A DNA stretch of 64,000 nucleotides from Pohlia nutans (Eukaryota > Streptophyta > Bryopsida > Bryales > Mniaceae), in contig CM040088.1 of NCBI GenBank assembly GCA_022496805.1, forward strand, positions 11,377,001 through 11,441,000, given 5' to 3'. Positions 55,001-64,000 of the stretch are shown here, in pieces. The position numbers and the translations under genes were made by a program. Under the pieces are notes generated by a model. The model worked only from the letters and a program-made list of their open reading frames with translations, was not told where the DNA came from and did no database searches. Each line of letters opens with the position of its first letter. Positions within the stretch are counted from its first letter, which is position 1.

Positions 55001-55487
55001 AGAAACTACCAATTCGCCAACAAACCATACAAACTTGCACATGCTACACCATATTACTTCCAAAAAGATACATGACCCGAACCCAAGAAAAGACCTAACA
55101 AAGGTCCGGTCAGATGTTTAGAAAAATATATTACTAAATACGACTGCGAAATCCACTTAGAAATATTGGCAGAACAATTCCCCAACATTAACAAATGGAC
55201 AATGAACCCCATCATAAATAACGAAGTATCCAACGACTTTTGGACCAACCCAACAATGACAGATTCACAAAAAACAAGTCTGTTAAAATTTTGCACAGGC
55301 CAATATATGGAACAAGCTAGGAAACAACTAATCTTCGGTAGACAAAGATTCTCCTAAAAAACAAGTCCCACAAGACGAGGATACATGGCTCCATGTACTC
55401 TTACTATGTAACCAACACCACATACATGCCCTTAGAACCAAAAGACACAACAAAGCAGTATGGGAAATAAGAAAAATAATCTTATCT

Positions 55488-56030
55488 TTGAATAAATCAA
55501 GATGCTACACTCTCATGAATGTGGGCATATTTAATAACAACCCACAAGGAAAGACAGTACCCCCATGGCTCTTACTATGTACATGTGGACAACAAAGTTG
55601 TCACTGTAATGCCAGATTCAAACCAGACATCCTATGCATCAAAGAGCTCCTATACCAAAGTACCCCACTACTAAACCCCGAAGACAACCTCACAATACAA
55701 TTCATTGAATTCACTTACACTAATGACAGATTCTCACTATTAAAAATTGGCAATAAAATACTAAAATATCAACCACTAATTAATAGTATCACCCAACAAG
55801 GGTGGAAAGTAGATCCACTCATAGTTATTATAGCTGGAACTAGAGGAACTACACATACCCCCTCAATGAAACAACTCAAAACAAAATTCAACCTTTGTGA
55901 AACCTCTATAAAACACACATTCAAAGCAATAAACACTATTGCTATACAATATGCCAAATCAATCCTTCTACATAAAAGGCGAATTGAAAACAACCAACAA
56001 TACCAACAGAACAAAAACACACAAAACTAA
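55488..56030 (+). pseudogene. LINE restriction-like endonuclease domain (PD-(D/E)xK type)
   Basis: An open frame of about 180 codons. It contains LLCTCGQQSCHCNARFKPD, ILCIKE, LTIQFIEFTYTNDRF, KILKYQPLINSI and GWKVDPLIVIIAGTRGTTH. KPD, then E in IEF, and the K/KY downstream fit a PD-(D/E)xK endonuclease of RLE-type LINEs. The same residues survive in copy B. The upstream zinc-finger Cys pair is lost to a frameshift near 55350. Probably the best preserved domain of the element. Confidence 0.7.
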
Positions 56031-56517
56031 AAAAGGAGGGGGTAGTGGTGAAGACCACTGCTAATTCCTCTTTTCAAACACTAGTTTAGTGCAAGCACTT
56101 GTCCTAGGGGCAAGATAGGGCTAGTTGGTTGGTACAAATTTCCTGCTATGACAACTCACCAACAACACCAAGTCATGTATACCACACCATTGCTCACACG
56201 GACCTAACGAGTATCGAACCCGGACCACACAATTGTGATATATCGCCCTTCACTTTCCAACCAAAGAACTCATGACTTCGCGATATTACTAAATGCAAAA
56301 GCATACCTTATATTCAAACAAATACCCAACCACTAGTGCATGGTTACTTTTATCGTGTTACTTGTTACTAAAGTGTCCATTCCCGGGAGGGCAGAGTAGT
56401 TTTGTTCCAATGGCCCTCTGCCCAGTGGGTACCGGGTTATTGACATTACAAACAGATACTTTATTCACGTTGGCCTCGAAAGAGGACCGGAGTTTTTATC
56501 TAGCTTTCTATCTATAT

Positions 56518-56846
56518 GAATCAATGTGGGGGAGGAATTAGTGGTAATTTAATTACCGGTATACAAAATGGTCAAAAGTGCTCACTTTATCTGAAGGAGT
56601 TGAAAATACATGTAGTACCGTGAAGGAAGATTCATGGAAAGTAGCAGAATATACTAATTGATACTGTACGTAGGAATATTTTCTCTAGACGGGATTTGAT
56701 ACTGTATTACCGTGCCAGAAATCAGGTTGATTTTCGCCGTGGTCGGTACATTTACGAAGAGTTATCTACGATTCTACCAGTCTCGGGGTTTACCCTACGT
56801 CATGGTCAGTTTTGACTGTAACCAATTGATTTTTTGGTACTGCAAG
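56518..56846. other. Spacer between LINE and EF-hand gene promoter
   Basis: About 330 bases with no feature supported. Confidence 0.4.
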
Positions 56847-56910
56847 TGACACGTGTCATCTTGTGATTGCTTTAGGACGACGTGGAAATATAAAGAATAT
56901 GACGTGGAAA
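56847..56910 (+). promoter_or_regulatory. G-box palindrome, GACGTGG repeats and TATA element
   Basis: TGACACGTGTCA (56847-56858) is a perfect 12-base palindrome with a G-box core. GACGTGGAAAT follows at 56879 and GACGTGGAAAT again at 56901, with TATAAAG at 56889. Such ACGT elements bind bZIP factors and are typical of ABA- or stress-responsive plant promoters. The TATA position suggests transcription starting near 56920. Confidence 0.5.
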
Positions 56911-57287
56911 TCCAATTCGACACTAGGCTGTCTGGGTCTGACCCTCACGTACGGTAGTTGACTCCCAGTAAGTCGCCCAAGACCCAAACCATGAATCTAC
57001 GACTATCGAAGATCTTTTGTGGTAGATTCTGGACCAGGACTCGTAGATTGTGGGTTAACGCGCCTATAGCGCCGCCGACGGCTCTGCCATTCATTCCCTC
57101 CCGAGCACCACGAGGCGGGACACCCCTTTGCGCGATCATTCACGCCTCGGATTCCATCGAATTGCACGGAGATCTTGGCGCGTCGGAGCATAATCGCCCC
57201 TTCTTATTGATGGATTTGCAACTTACGGGGCCAGATTTGAGCGCGGGAGCAAGTTGTACGAGTGCGGCGAAAACAGAGGAAGACAAG

Positions 57288-57815
57288 ATGGTGGCGATGG
57301 CGGAGAGTCCCAAGGAGGAGAAGCAGTACGTGGTGGGTGGATTGACGCTGTGCAAGGAGCAGTTGGCGGAGCTGCGGGAGATTTTTTCCAGGTTTGATCG
57401 GGACCAGGACGGGAGCATTACGGAATTGGAGCTCGGGATGATGCTGCGGTCGCTGGGGTTGAAGCCCGCGGGTCACCAATTGGACGCGCTCGTGCAACGC
57501 GCGGACTCGAACTCCAACGGGATGATCGAGTTCGGGGAGTTCGTGGCGCTCATCGGGCCGGAGTTGGTGAAGCAGGATGTCTTCAGCGACAAGGAGTTGC
57601 TCATGGTCTTTCGTGCGTTCGATCGCGACGGGAACGGATTCATTACGGCGGCCGAGCTCGCGCACTCCATGGCCAAGCTCGGCCAGGCGCTCTCTGTCAA
57701 GGAGCTTTGGACCATGATCCGGGAAGCAGATCAAGATGGCGATGGCAGAATCAGCTTTCCGGAATTCGCCAGCGCGATGACTTCCGCGTCGAGACTTGAT
57801 ATTCCCCTTCAATGA
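57288..57815 (+). CDS. Calmodulin-like calcium-binding protein, four EF-hands (CML15/16 type)
   Basis: Calcium sensor of the plant CML family, intronless, 175 residues from ATG 57288. Four canonical 12-residue loops: DRDQDGSITELE (37-48), DSNSNGMIEFGE (73-84), DRDGNGFITAAE (112-123) and DQDGDGRISFPE (148-159). All have acidic or Asn ligands at 1, 3 and 5, Gly at 6, a hydrophobic residue at 8 and Glu at 12, so all should bind calcium. The LRSLGLKP and ELAHSMAKLG stretches resemble the CML15/16/18 group. GC content is much higher than the flanks. The frame is open further upstream, to ATG 56991 (274 residues, Arg-rich start MNLRLSKIFCGRFWTRTRR); I chose 57288 for its good context (AAGATGG) and family length. 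Start uncertain, function of the core certain. Confidence 0.92.
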   Translation: MVAMAESPKEEKQYVVGGLTLCKEQLAELREIFSRFDRDQDGSITELELGMMLRSLGLKPAGHQLDALVQRADSNSNGMIEFGEFVALIGPELVKQDVFSDKELLMVFRAFDRDGNGFITAAELAHSMAKLGQALSVKELWTMIREADQDGDGRISFPEFASAMTSASRLDIPLQ

Positions 57816-59436
57816 TCGAGGCGCCCCGCCCTGTATTGTATTATAACAGATAGTAGTCATCTTTTGACAAAGTACGAAGGTGAAGGTAGTTACAGGAGAT
57901 AGAGTGGCATTTTGTTAGCGTTGGCGTCTTAGTGCCATATCGCCATTTCGCATCTCCGTGTCGTTTATTGATCGCTACAATTATCGTCAGGTTTTTTTTA
58001 TGTAGTACGTAATATTGCGTATCGCTAGGAGTTCTGCTGATGAATCTTTCTTGAGTCGGAAGGCGAAGATCTTGGTTGATGATCTTAGGTGAATTGATCC
58101 TGCATACTGGATGTGGTTATGGATCAATTCTTGGAGCAAGATTCCTGAAGCATTGGATGATTACCGTGGTTGATTTCCTGAAGCATTGGAGATCCGGGCT
58201 ACGAGATCTTAGAGATTAGACAGTAGTCGGTGGGTAGAATTGGGATAGCTGCTTGACTGGCTTTTGATGAATTGATATAGTCTAGGGTTTGGAGATTGCT
58301 TTCCGTGGCGGACAACAAAATACTGAGCTCATAAGCTTGTGGCGGAACATCTGCTAGCCTCAACTTGGCTGTGCTATGTTGGCCAATGTTGCGGTAACGC
58401 ACTTGACCTGCCTTCTCCTGTTGATAACGTTTCATTGTTTCGTTTCCAGTGTCCAATTTGCCTTTCTTGTTGGAATTTCTGTATTAAATGAATTTTTTGT
58501 TATTGCGCAGGAAGTTGGAGTTGCAAAAGTTGAGAGACAGTATTTTACTAGTTTTATGCCATCTCGGAAATGACAAGAGCGTCTGGTGGAACTTGTTTGA
58601 AGCAAGAATGTGGAGATGTCTCTGCAAGCAGACACATGCAATAGTAGCATGTTGCTTCGAGTACCAGTAGTCTCTTGCCTCCCATGACTCTTTGAGGTAT
58701 GTGAGTAATGTCTTTACACGTTGAGTATGACGCACTCAGGGCTTGATCAGAAAACCTCAAGAAATGAGTTGGAAAATAGTAGACAACTGGCCATTGTCTG
58801 TCATGTACAGTCTTCCTGTCGTTTTAATGGAGTGATCTTTGGGTAAAGTCGGGGAAACGACTCCTTACCCCCACATACTATAATGAGAATTTTTTCTACA
58901 ATCTTTTCCCTGTAATTAGTTTTGTATAATTTGTTTCTATGTGACAACCTTTTTTATTTTTTGTTTATATTTTTATTTTATTTTGTTACATTTACTTAAT
59001 TTTTGAATTCAGTGCATGGCATTTTTTATATCCTATTCATCACATTTGGCTGTTGCTTTCATCTCAGCAATGTTGATTTTATGGTAATGTCTTCATATCA
59101 TTTAATTCTTGAAACTATCTTTTTATAGGTTCAATGTTTAGAATTCTTACAGACAAAAAGTTGATCGTTTCTTTTTTTGAACTTTAAATTTTAGATATTT
59201 AGGAGCTTCTATGATGGTTTATACTCACACTACAAAACATCCAAACTGGAAAGCCTTTGTCAACGTTGAGTTTTACTTATTGACGAGGTTTTAGTTACTA
59301 GCCCGTGTTGTGCCACCATACAGTGGAAAGAGCACTCCAAAATATCTGAAGATTTTGTGAAGTTTTACTAGAAGAAGAAAATTTTAAACAAGTTTTACTA
59401 GCAAAATTTTACTAGAAGAGGAAAGACAAGGTCGAA
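57816..59436. other. 3' flank of EF-hand gene and spacer
   Basis: The first few hundred bases are GC-moderate and are probably 3' UTR or a spliced non-coding extension. Short frames at 58376-58760 have no recognisable product. Beyond 58900 it is AT-rich. Confidence 0.35.
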
Positions 59437-59568
59437 CTAGTTTTGAGCTTTGAAGGCAGCAAAAACAAGTTTTGCCTCCGTTTTTTCAGACCAATCACCA
59501 TGCTCTGTGTTGTCATAGAGATTCAAACCTTGCACCTTCTCAATGCTAAAGAAGCTCCTCCAAGTCAT
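59437..59568 (-). pseudogene. Possible degraded coding fragment
   Basis: Minus strand reads MTWRSFFSIEKVQGLNLYDN, then TEHGDWSEKTEAKLVFAAFK and AQN before TAG. Upstream on the same strand another register gives EHEAGMRALKDTTIK. It has a coding texture but I do not recognise a family. It may be a transposon or gene relic. Confidence 0.2.
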
Positions 59569-60514
59569 GCTTGAGTTTTTATGGTGGTATCTTTAAGTGC
59601 TCTCATACCGGCCTCATGTTCATCCAAAGCAAGCTACATTGTGGATGGTGTCTTACTATGGCATTGAAGTTTATTTCAAGCATTCAAACTCTAGGCAAAA
59701 GACATGCTCTATGAGTTCGACTTTACAAATCACTTAAATATATGCCGATAATCTTGTTGAAGTGTTTTGGTTGAAATTGAGGAATAGTTGCAAGAACAAT
59801 CTTATATTGAGCCATCTAATTGTAATTGTTGGATAAGTCCATTGTATTAGTATGGTACACTAGTAATACAAGTCGTGTCTTTACCTAAAGTTGTGTTAGT
59901 TCGTACTAAAGGTTTTTTGGGCCCAAGCCCTTTACATATGGGAGAAATGGACCCAACTCTAATCTTATTATATTGAGTGCTTGAGGTTGGGCCTAAAGCT
60001 ATTATAAGTTGAAATTTTGTTGCATTGGGCCCAAAAATGGTGGCTAAATGTAAAGCGGTCTTAAGGCTTGTGACTATCATGAAAGTGTGTCTCTTACAAG
60101 TGGATAAAGATGTAACTTGATCATTTATAAATAAAAATAAATAAAATAAATAAAAAACATATATAGGAAAATTTCATCAAAATCGATTCTCACTACACAA
60201 TATGAAGTCTATAATTGGTATACAAGCATGTATGTGAGAATTATTCTAAAATCCAATAAATTCTTTAAGCGCTAGATCTCTAAAACACTATTTTCTAATT
60301 ACAAGAACAAATAATTAAAACAAGTCAACTGTATTCAAAGTTTACAAATAGTGTTATACACACTAATTTTCTTGAAAATTTACATAATGTCACACACACT
60401 AATTTCTTGTAACACCAATTGCCCACACACTAATAGCCATAATCAAAGTAGTTCTTTAAATGTTGTAGTAAAACTTTGAAGCCGTCAAACCTTATGAAAA
60501 TAAATAATGACAAT
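59569..60514. other. AT-rich spacer
   Basis: No gene. GGGCCCAAGCCC (about 59917) and GGGCCCAAAAATGG (about 60025) are the only GC-rich motifs. Confidence 0.4.
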
Positions 60515-60893
60515 TGAGTTATCCGTAAATTCACCTTGAATTTGATGAATCTACAAGGAATTTTGTTTTATTATACTCTTATTTGTTCACTCCAAATAGT
60601 TAAAAGGTGTGGAAAATTTTGGTGGTTTATCATTATTAGGTGTGTAAGAGGTGTGTAAGAGCTTGGTGGTCTTCAAAAGTTTTCAAAAGTTTTTTAGCAC
60701 CAAGAAAGGAGCTAAAAAACTTTTGAAAACTTTTGAAGACCACCAAGTTCTTACACACCTCTTACACACCTAATAATGATAGACCACCAAGATCTTTCAC
60801 ACCTTTTAGCTATTTGGAGTGAACAAATAAGAGTTTAATAAAACAATATTCATGGTATCTTCTTCAAAATTTGATGGACTTTACGGATAACTT
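60515..60893. mobile_element. Foldback element, 379 bp
   Basis: Left arm 60515-60698 and right arm 60711-60893 are near-perfect inverses separated by ACCAAGAAAGGA or so. Outer ends GAGTTATCCGTAAA and TTTACGGATAACTT. The inner 130 bases of each arm match best (GTAAGAGGTGTGTAAGA region). No coding capacity; target duplication not determined. Confidence 0.75.
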
Positions 60894-63840
60894 TAATATA
60901 AAGAAAATTACAATGTATAAGTAAATTGGAAACGAGAATACTTAAAACAATGCCTCAAATTTTAGAGAGGAATTCGAAATTCATTCTATAGTGAATTAAT
61001 AATACTAAAAATAACATAGAAAATAGATATAAGTCATATATCTAAATTTGATGGTTCCTATTTTAATATTTTGAGAATTACAGTCTATTGTAAATTACGA
61101 CAAAAAAGTATGGTCTATTGTAAATAGGGAAGATCTTTTACCAGTTGCTGCGACTGTAGTTCAAATAGGTGCTGGAATCATAGCTTTACCTGACAAAGGA
61201 GCATACATATGAGCCATTGGAGCGATTAAAATGTCATTAGAGAACAATCATAGTTAGTAGAATTTGCTTGTTATTACAGTACAACATCCTTTCAATTGTA
61301 CAAAAAGTGCACAACATTGTTTTTGAAATATACTACATAGTACACAACATTGTTTATGAAGTATCACTGATATTACACAACCCCATTTCTGAGATATACT
61401 TCATAAACAATGTTGTGTACGGAATAAATTATTATTAACAAATAATTATTATAACATGGAGTACAGTCATATGTTTCATCAATATCCAAAAGTGGAAATC
61501 TGTAAACTGAGTACTACGAAGGTCCATAGTAGGCAAACTCCACTGTTCACATATGAACTACAACAAGTGCATGAAAGATCCAAACATATATTGATATGAA
61601 TAATTACTGAAAATGACCTTTTTCAATTTAGAATGTGTGTATGCGACTGGTATGTATTCAAACACTTTATGTATGCGGTATTACGCGAAGACCAATGGAG
61701 TACTAGGCCTATTAGGAAATGTTGGGCGTCCATTGTGTGTCTGTTAAGGGACATTGTAGTAAAATATGTAAGAACCTCAAATGCATGTTGTATAGTTGGG
61801 AATGTCCATCGTTTTAGGACTCTTTTAAAACCATTGACAGAAAATCCCATTGAAACACTAGTTGTAGAATTCGTAGAGATTCAGTATAATAGAAAGCCTA
61901 TACTAAACGAATATGGCCTTTGAATTAGAATCACATACTCCCATAATCTACTACCCTAAACCGCACTTATGGGATATCTCGGAATGCAGGAGGGTATGAT
62001 GGGAATTCATGTAGACAATATCCAAATAATTTTACATGATATGCCGGATTTCGCTGTCTATTGCTTGGGTGCATGTATAAATATCTTTGAAATAGCCGAG
62101 CATAGCCTTGAATGTAGCAGAGCCAGTTGATTCATTGCACGGACACCTACAACGAGTTTTAGAACTTTTAAGTATTTTAAAATCCACTTTGATTAATCCC
62201 TGTGAGAAAGTGAGGACTTATGTGTCCCAATGCAAAACACAGTTTTGGATGTACATGTGTTGAATTACTTCAGAAAATAGGTTGAATGTAAAAAATTAAT
62301 CATGAAAATAATCTGAAAATAATCATGATCATGATCACAACTCCCTTATAGGCACCACTTCTGCAAATTTTCTGACTGAAAACATAAAACCCAAAACTAT
62401 AATCCCTTCGTTAATTCAACCACTGCTTCTATATTTGAATTTCATCCAAAGGATGAAAACCTTGCAGGGGTTGAGTATTGGCAATGCATATTTGTGCACA
62501 AAAAGTAGTATAGATCCAAAAATACTACTATTTTCCATTTGCTACGTTGCAGTGATAGAATTCAGCACAAATCAATGTGATTGGAATAGGTAGTTGTACC
62601 TTCAATGTTGGAACTAATACTACATGCCACAACCATTATGCCAATCTTATTTTGTATTACCTAGGAGTGTTTAGTGCATAGAGAGTGTGAGAACTACATT
62701 TGGTAATGAATTCTTTCTAGTGGATGGAAGGGTAGTAGTGGATGGAAGGGTAGTACTATAATAGATAGTAAGAGTGTCAGAATAAAGGAGGTCAAGGAAG
62801 TGAAGAAGAGAAATTCACTACCCTTTTGGAAATACATCAAGAATTGCACTTTATGGTTGAACTGAAAACTACAATTGTCCTACATCAGGAACTCCAATTT
62901 CCAAGTCCTTTGACACTACAAACATAACGGTAGTCGCAACACTATTATAGTATAAGTATTTCATTCTGGAAAGAAGGCTATCATAGCACTCTTCAGACAT
63001 TTGGTAGATTTGCTAAATAATGGATGCATTACCTAGAACTTTTGAAGTTCCATAAGTTCCAATGTGATTGTAGTGGACACAACAATTGTTAATTAGGAAG
63101 CCTCACTCCCAGAGAAGCCATTGTCAAAAATGTAGATAACTATGAGAGAACAAATATAGGGTATATTCTATATAGCGAAGATAAAATTTATAAATTTTTA
63201 GAAGTAATATAGGGTGTTTTAAAACCAATTTCAGAACACTTTAAAAATATTCCTATAGTATATGAGGAATATATACTAAATATACTATAAATAGTATAAT
63301 ATTTCAATTATTTCATAGCCCCTCATTAAATACCCTTTGTTCGCTCATGTATTCCAAAATCAATAGTGAATGACTTCCCCGAGGCCTTATTATAGCGTGA
63401 ATGAAACATCATCCGTTAGAAATGAAAAGGGTAACTATCGTACAATGGAGGAGTGTGGTTTGATACAATGATGCACTAAACTGACGACAATAAAGTTGTA
63501 GCAAACACCTCAGTCCCCTCCAAAAAAGAATTAGAAGCGCATGGAGAGAACAACAACAATGCCTTCAGAACTGTGGTTTTGGATCAACGATGTCCACAAT
63601 ATCCAACGGTTTGTACTTGCTTAGAATCCTGCACACTCTTCTTTGGGGGCCAAAAATAGATCCAAAATATTCCCAAATGATGAGAATAGTCCCAACTAAA
63701 CGAATCTATTATATTAAGTATAAAGTGCTACAATACCATGTCACTACCCTAACTGATATCAATCACAATACCACATCACAAAATCATCCACATTTTACAT
63801 CCATGTTTTTCATCATTTTCTCAAATCATTCTCCACAGTT
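60894..63840. other. AT-rich region with orphan frame
   Basis: No supported gene. A 96-codon plus-strand frame from ATG 61633 to 61923 (MCVCDWYVFKHFMYAVLRED start) has no recognisable domain and no clear splice sites. A small hairpin ACACAACATTGTTTATGAAG with its inverse lies at about 61350-61420, and a 19-base direct repeat TAGTGGATGGAAGGGTAG is at about 62720-62755. Confidence 0.35.
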
Positions 63841-63842
63841 CT

Positions 63843-64000
63843 CATGATGTTCCCAAAAGGTTCACATCACATTCCCTAGCGTTCTTGTCATGTTCCCAAA
63901 CGTTCCCTAATGTTCCCTAATGCTCCCTAACGTTCCCTAATGTTCCCATCATGTTTCCTAATGTTCCCAAGTTCTCTTTTATGTTGCCGAAGTTCCCATG
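63843..64000. repeat. 10 bp minisatellite TAATGTTCCC running off the window
   Basis: Degenerate, then regular copies of TAAYGTTCCC; the best run is about 63898-63970. The array reaches the window edge, so its full extent is unknown. Confidence 0.8.

Larger units (their letters stand above)
53655..56517 (+). mobile_element. Non-LTR retroelement with RNase H and restriction-like endonuclease (copy A)
   Basis: A 5'-truncated, decayed LINE about 2.9 kb long. No reverse transcriptase core remains. In order it carries a segment with FFGSLG (53930-54320), an RNase H domain (54573-55000), a His-rich stretch LLLCNQHHIHALR with RHNKAVWEIRK (about 55393-55470), a restriction-like endonuclease domain (55488-56030), then a 3' UTR of about 490 bases ending in a short TCTA repeat. 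RNase H followed by a C-terminal restriction-like endonuclease is the architecture described for Dualen/RandI-type LINEs of green algae. Its base composition (A/C-rich, G-poor on the plus strand) differs sharply from neighbouring genes. Frameshifts and stops show it is dead. Copies B and C lie at 17841-18815 and 26331-26485, both antisense. Confidence 0.8.

Noticed and set aside
56200..56240. tRNA gene suggested by a B-box-like GGGTTCGATAC on the minus strand
   Set aside because: No cloverleaf could be drawn and the sequence is inside a repeated LINE 3' UTR; kept only as tRNA-like boxes.
56958..57287. Full 285-codon frame as the EF-hand protein
   Set aside because: Position 56958 is TTG, not ATG. 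The extension from ATG 56991 is kept as a finding, but the family length and start context favour 57288.
57204..57860. 218-codon minus-strand frame opposite the EF-hand gene
   Set aside because: Antisense shadow of a GC-rich coding exon; no domain of its own.
1..64000. CRISPR array, bacterial operon or viral genome
   Set aside because: Spliced genes, plant telomere motifs and repeat types are eukaryotic; no regularly spaced direct repeats with unique spacers and no viral hallmark gene were seen.

Overview
This window looks like nuclear DNA of a green plant (streptophyte), probably not a seed plant. It has U2-type introns, an AT-rich intergenic background with little coding sequence, TTTAGGG-type telomere motifs, and genes typical of the land-plant lineage (CPSF160, an RCI2/PMP3 proteolipid, a CML15/16-type calmodulin-like protein, an SLC44-like choline transporter). 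I cannot name a species. Four genes can be supported: a choline-transporter-like gene (9222-11993, +, four exons, one suspect acceptor), a two-exon RCI2/PMP3 gene of 58 codons (24831-25220, -), a complete CPSF160 gene (41698-52628, +, 27 coding exons giving an unbroken 1,459-residue frame), and an intronless four-EF-hand protein (57288-57815, +). A truncated acidic-protein gene lies at 767-2580. The genes are independent transcription units. RCI2 and the EF-hand gene are both of stress-associated families, and a perfect G-box palindrome lies upstream of the latter.

The rest is a dense bed of transposon remnants. (i) At least six families of TTAA-flanked elements with CCC-type termini (called F1-F6 here) are of piggyBac-like form and carry no transposase. 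(ii) A TA-flanked family has AGGTAG-type termini (B), another has CCATAGCAGG termini (D), and an 866 bp palindrome has CAGTCCCCGG ends. (iii) Three copies of one non-LTR retroelement are present, the longest (53655-56517) retaining RNase H and restriction-like endonuclease domains, as in Dualen/RandI-type LINEs. (iv) A Tc1-type transposase remnant lies at 38636-38948. (v) A short retroposon-like repeat of about 110-140 bp (S1) occurs three times. Two older copies of the same segment (2583-4483 and 13615-15242) and two copies of an element X (5987-7668 and 8036-8345) act as natural before/after comparisons, showing where younger elements inserted.

Layout: 0-2.6 kb truncated gene and GACTCC/GTCAC motif DNA; 2.6-8.3 kb nested small elements; 9.2-12 kb choline transporter; 12-24 kb repeats, minisatellite and an antisense LINE tail; 24.8-25.2 kb RCI2; 26-41 kb repeats with palindromes, TTAA elements and the Tc1 remnant; 41.1-52.6 kb CPSF160; 53-56.5 kb LINE; 57-58 kb EF-hand gene; 58-64 kb AT-rich DNA with a foldback element and a minisatellite running off the edge.
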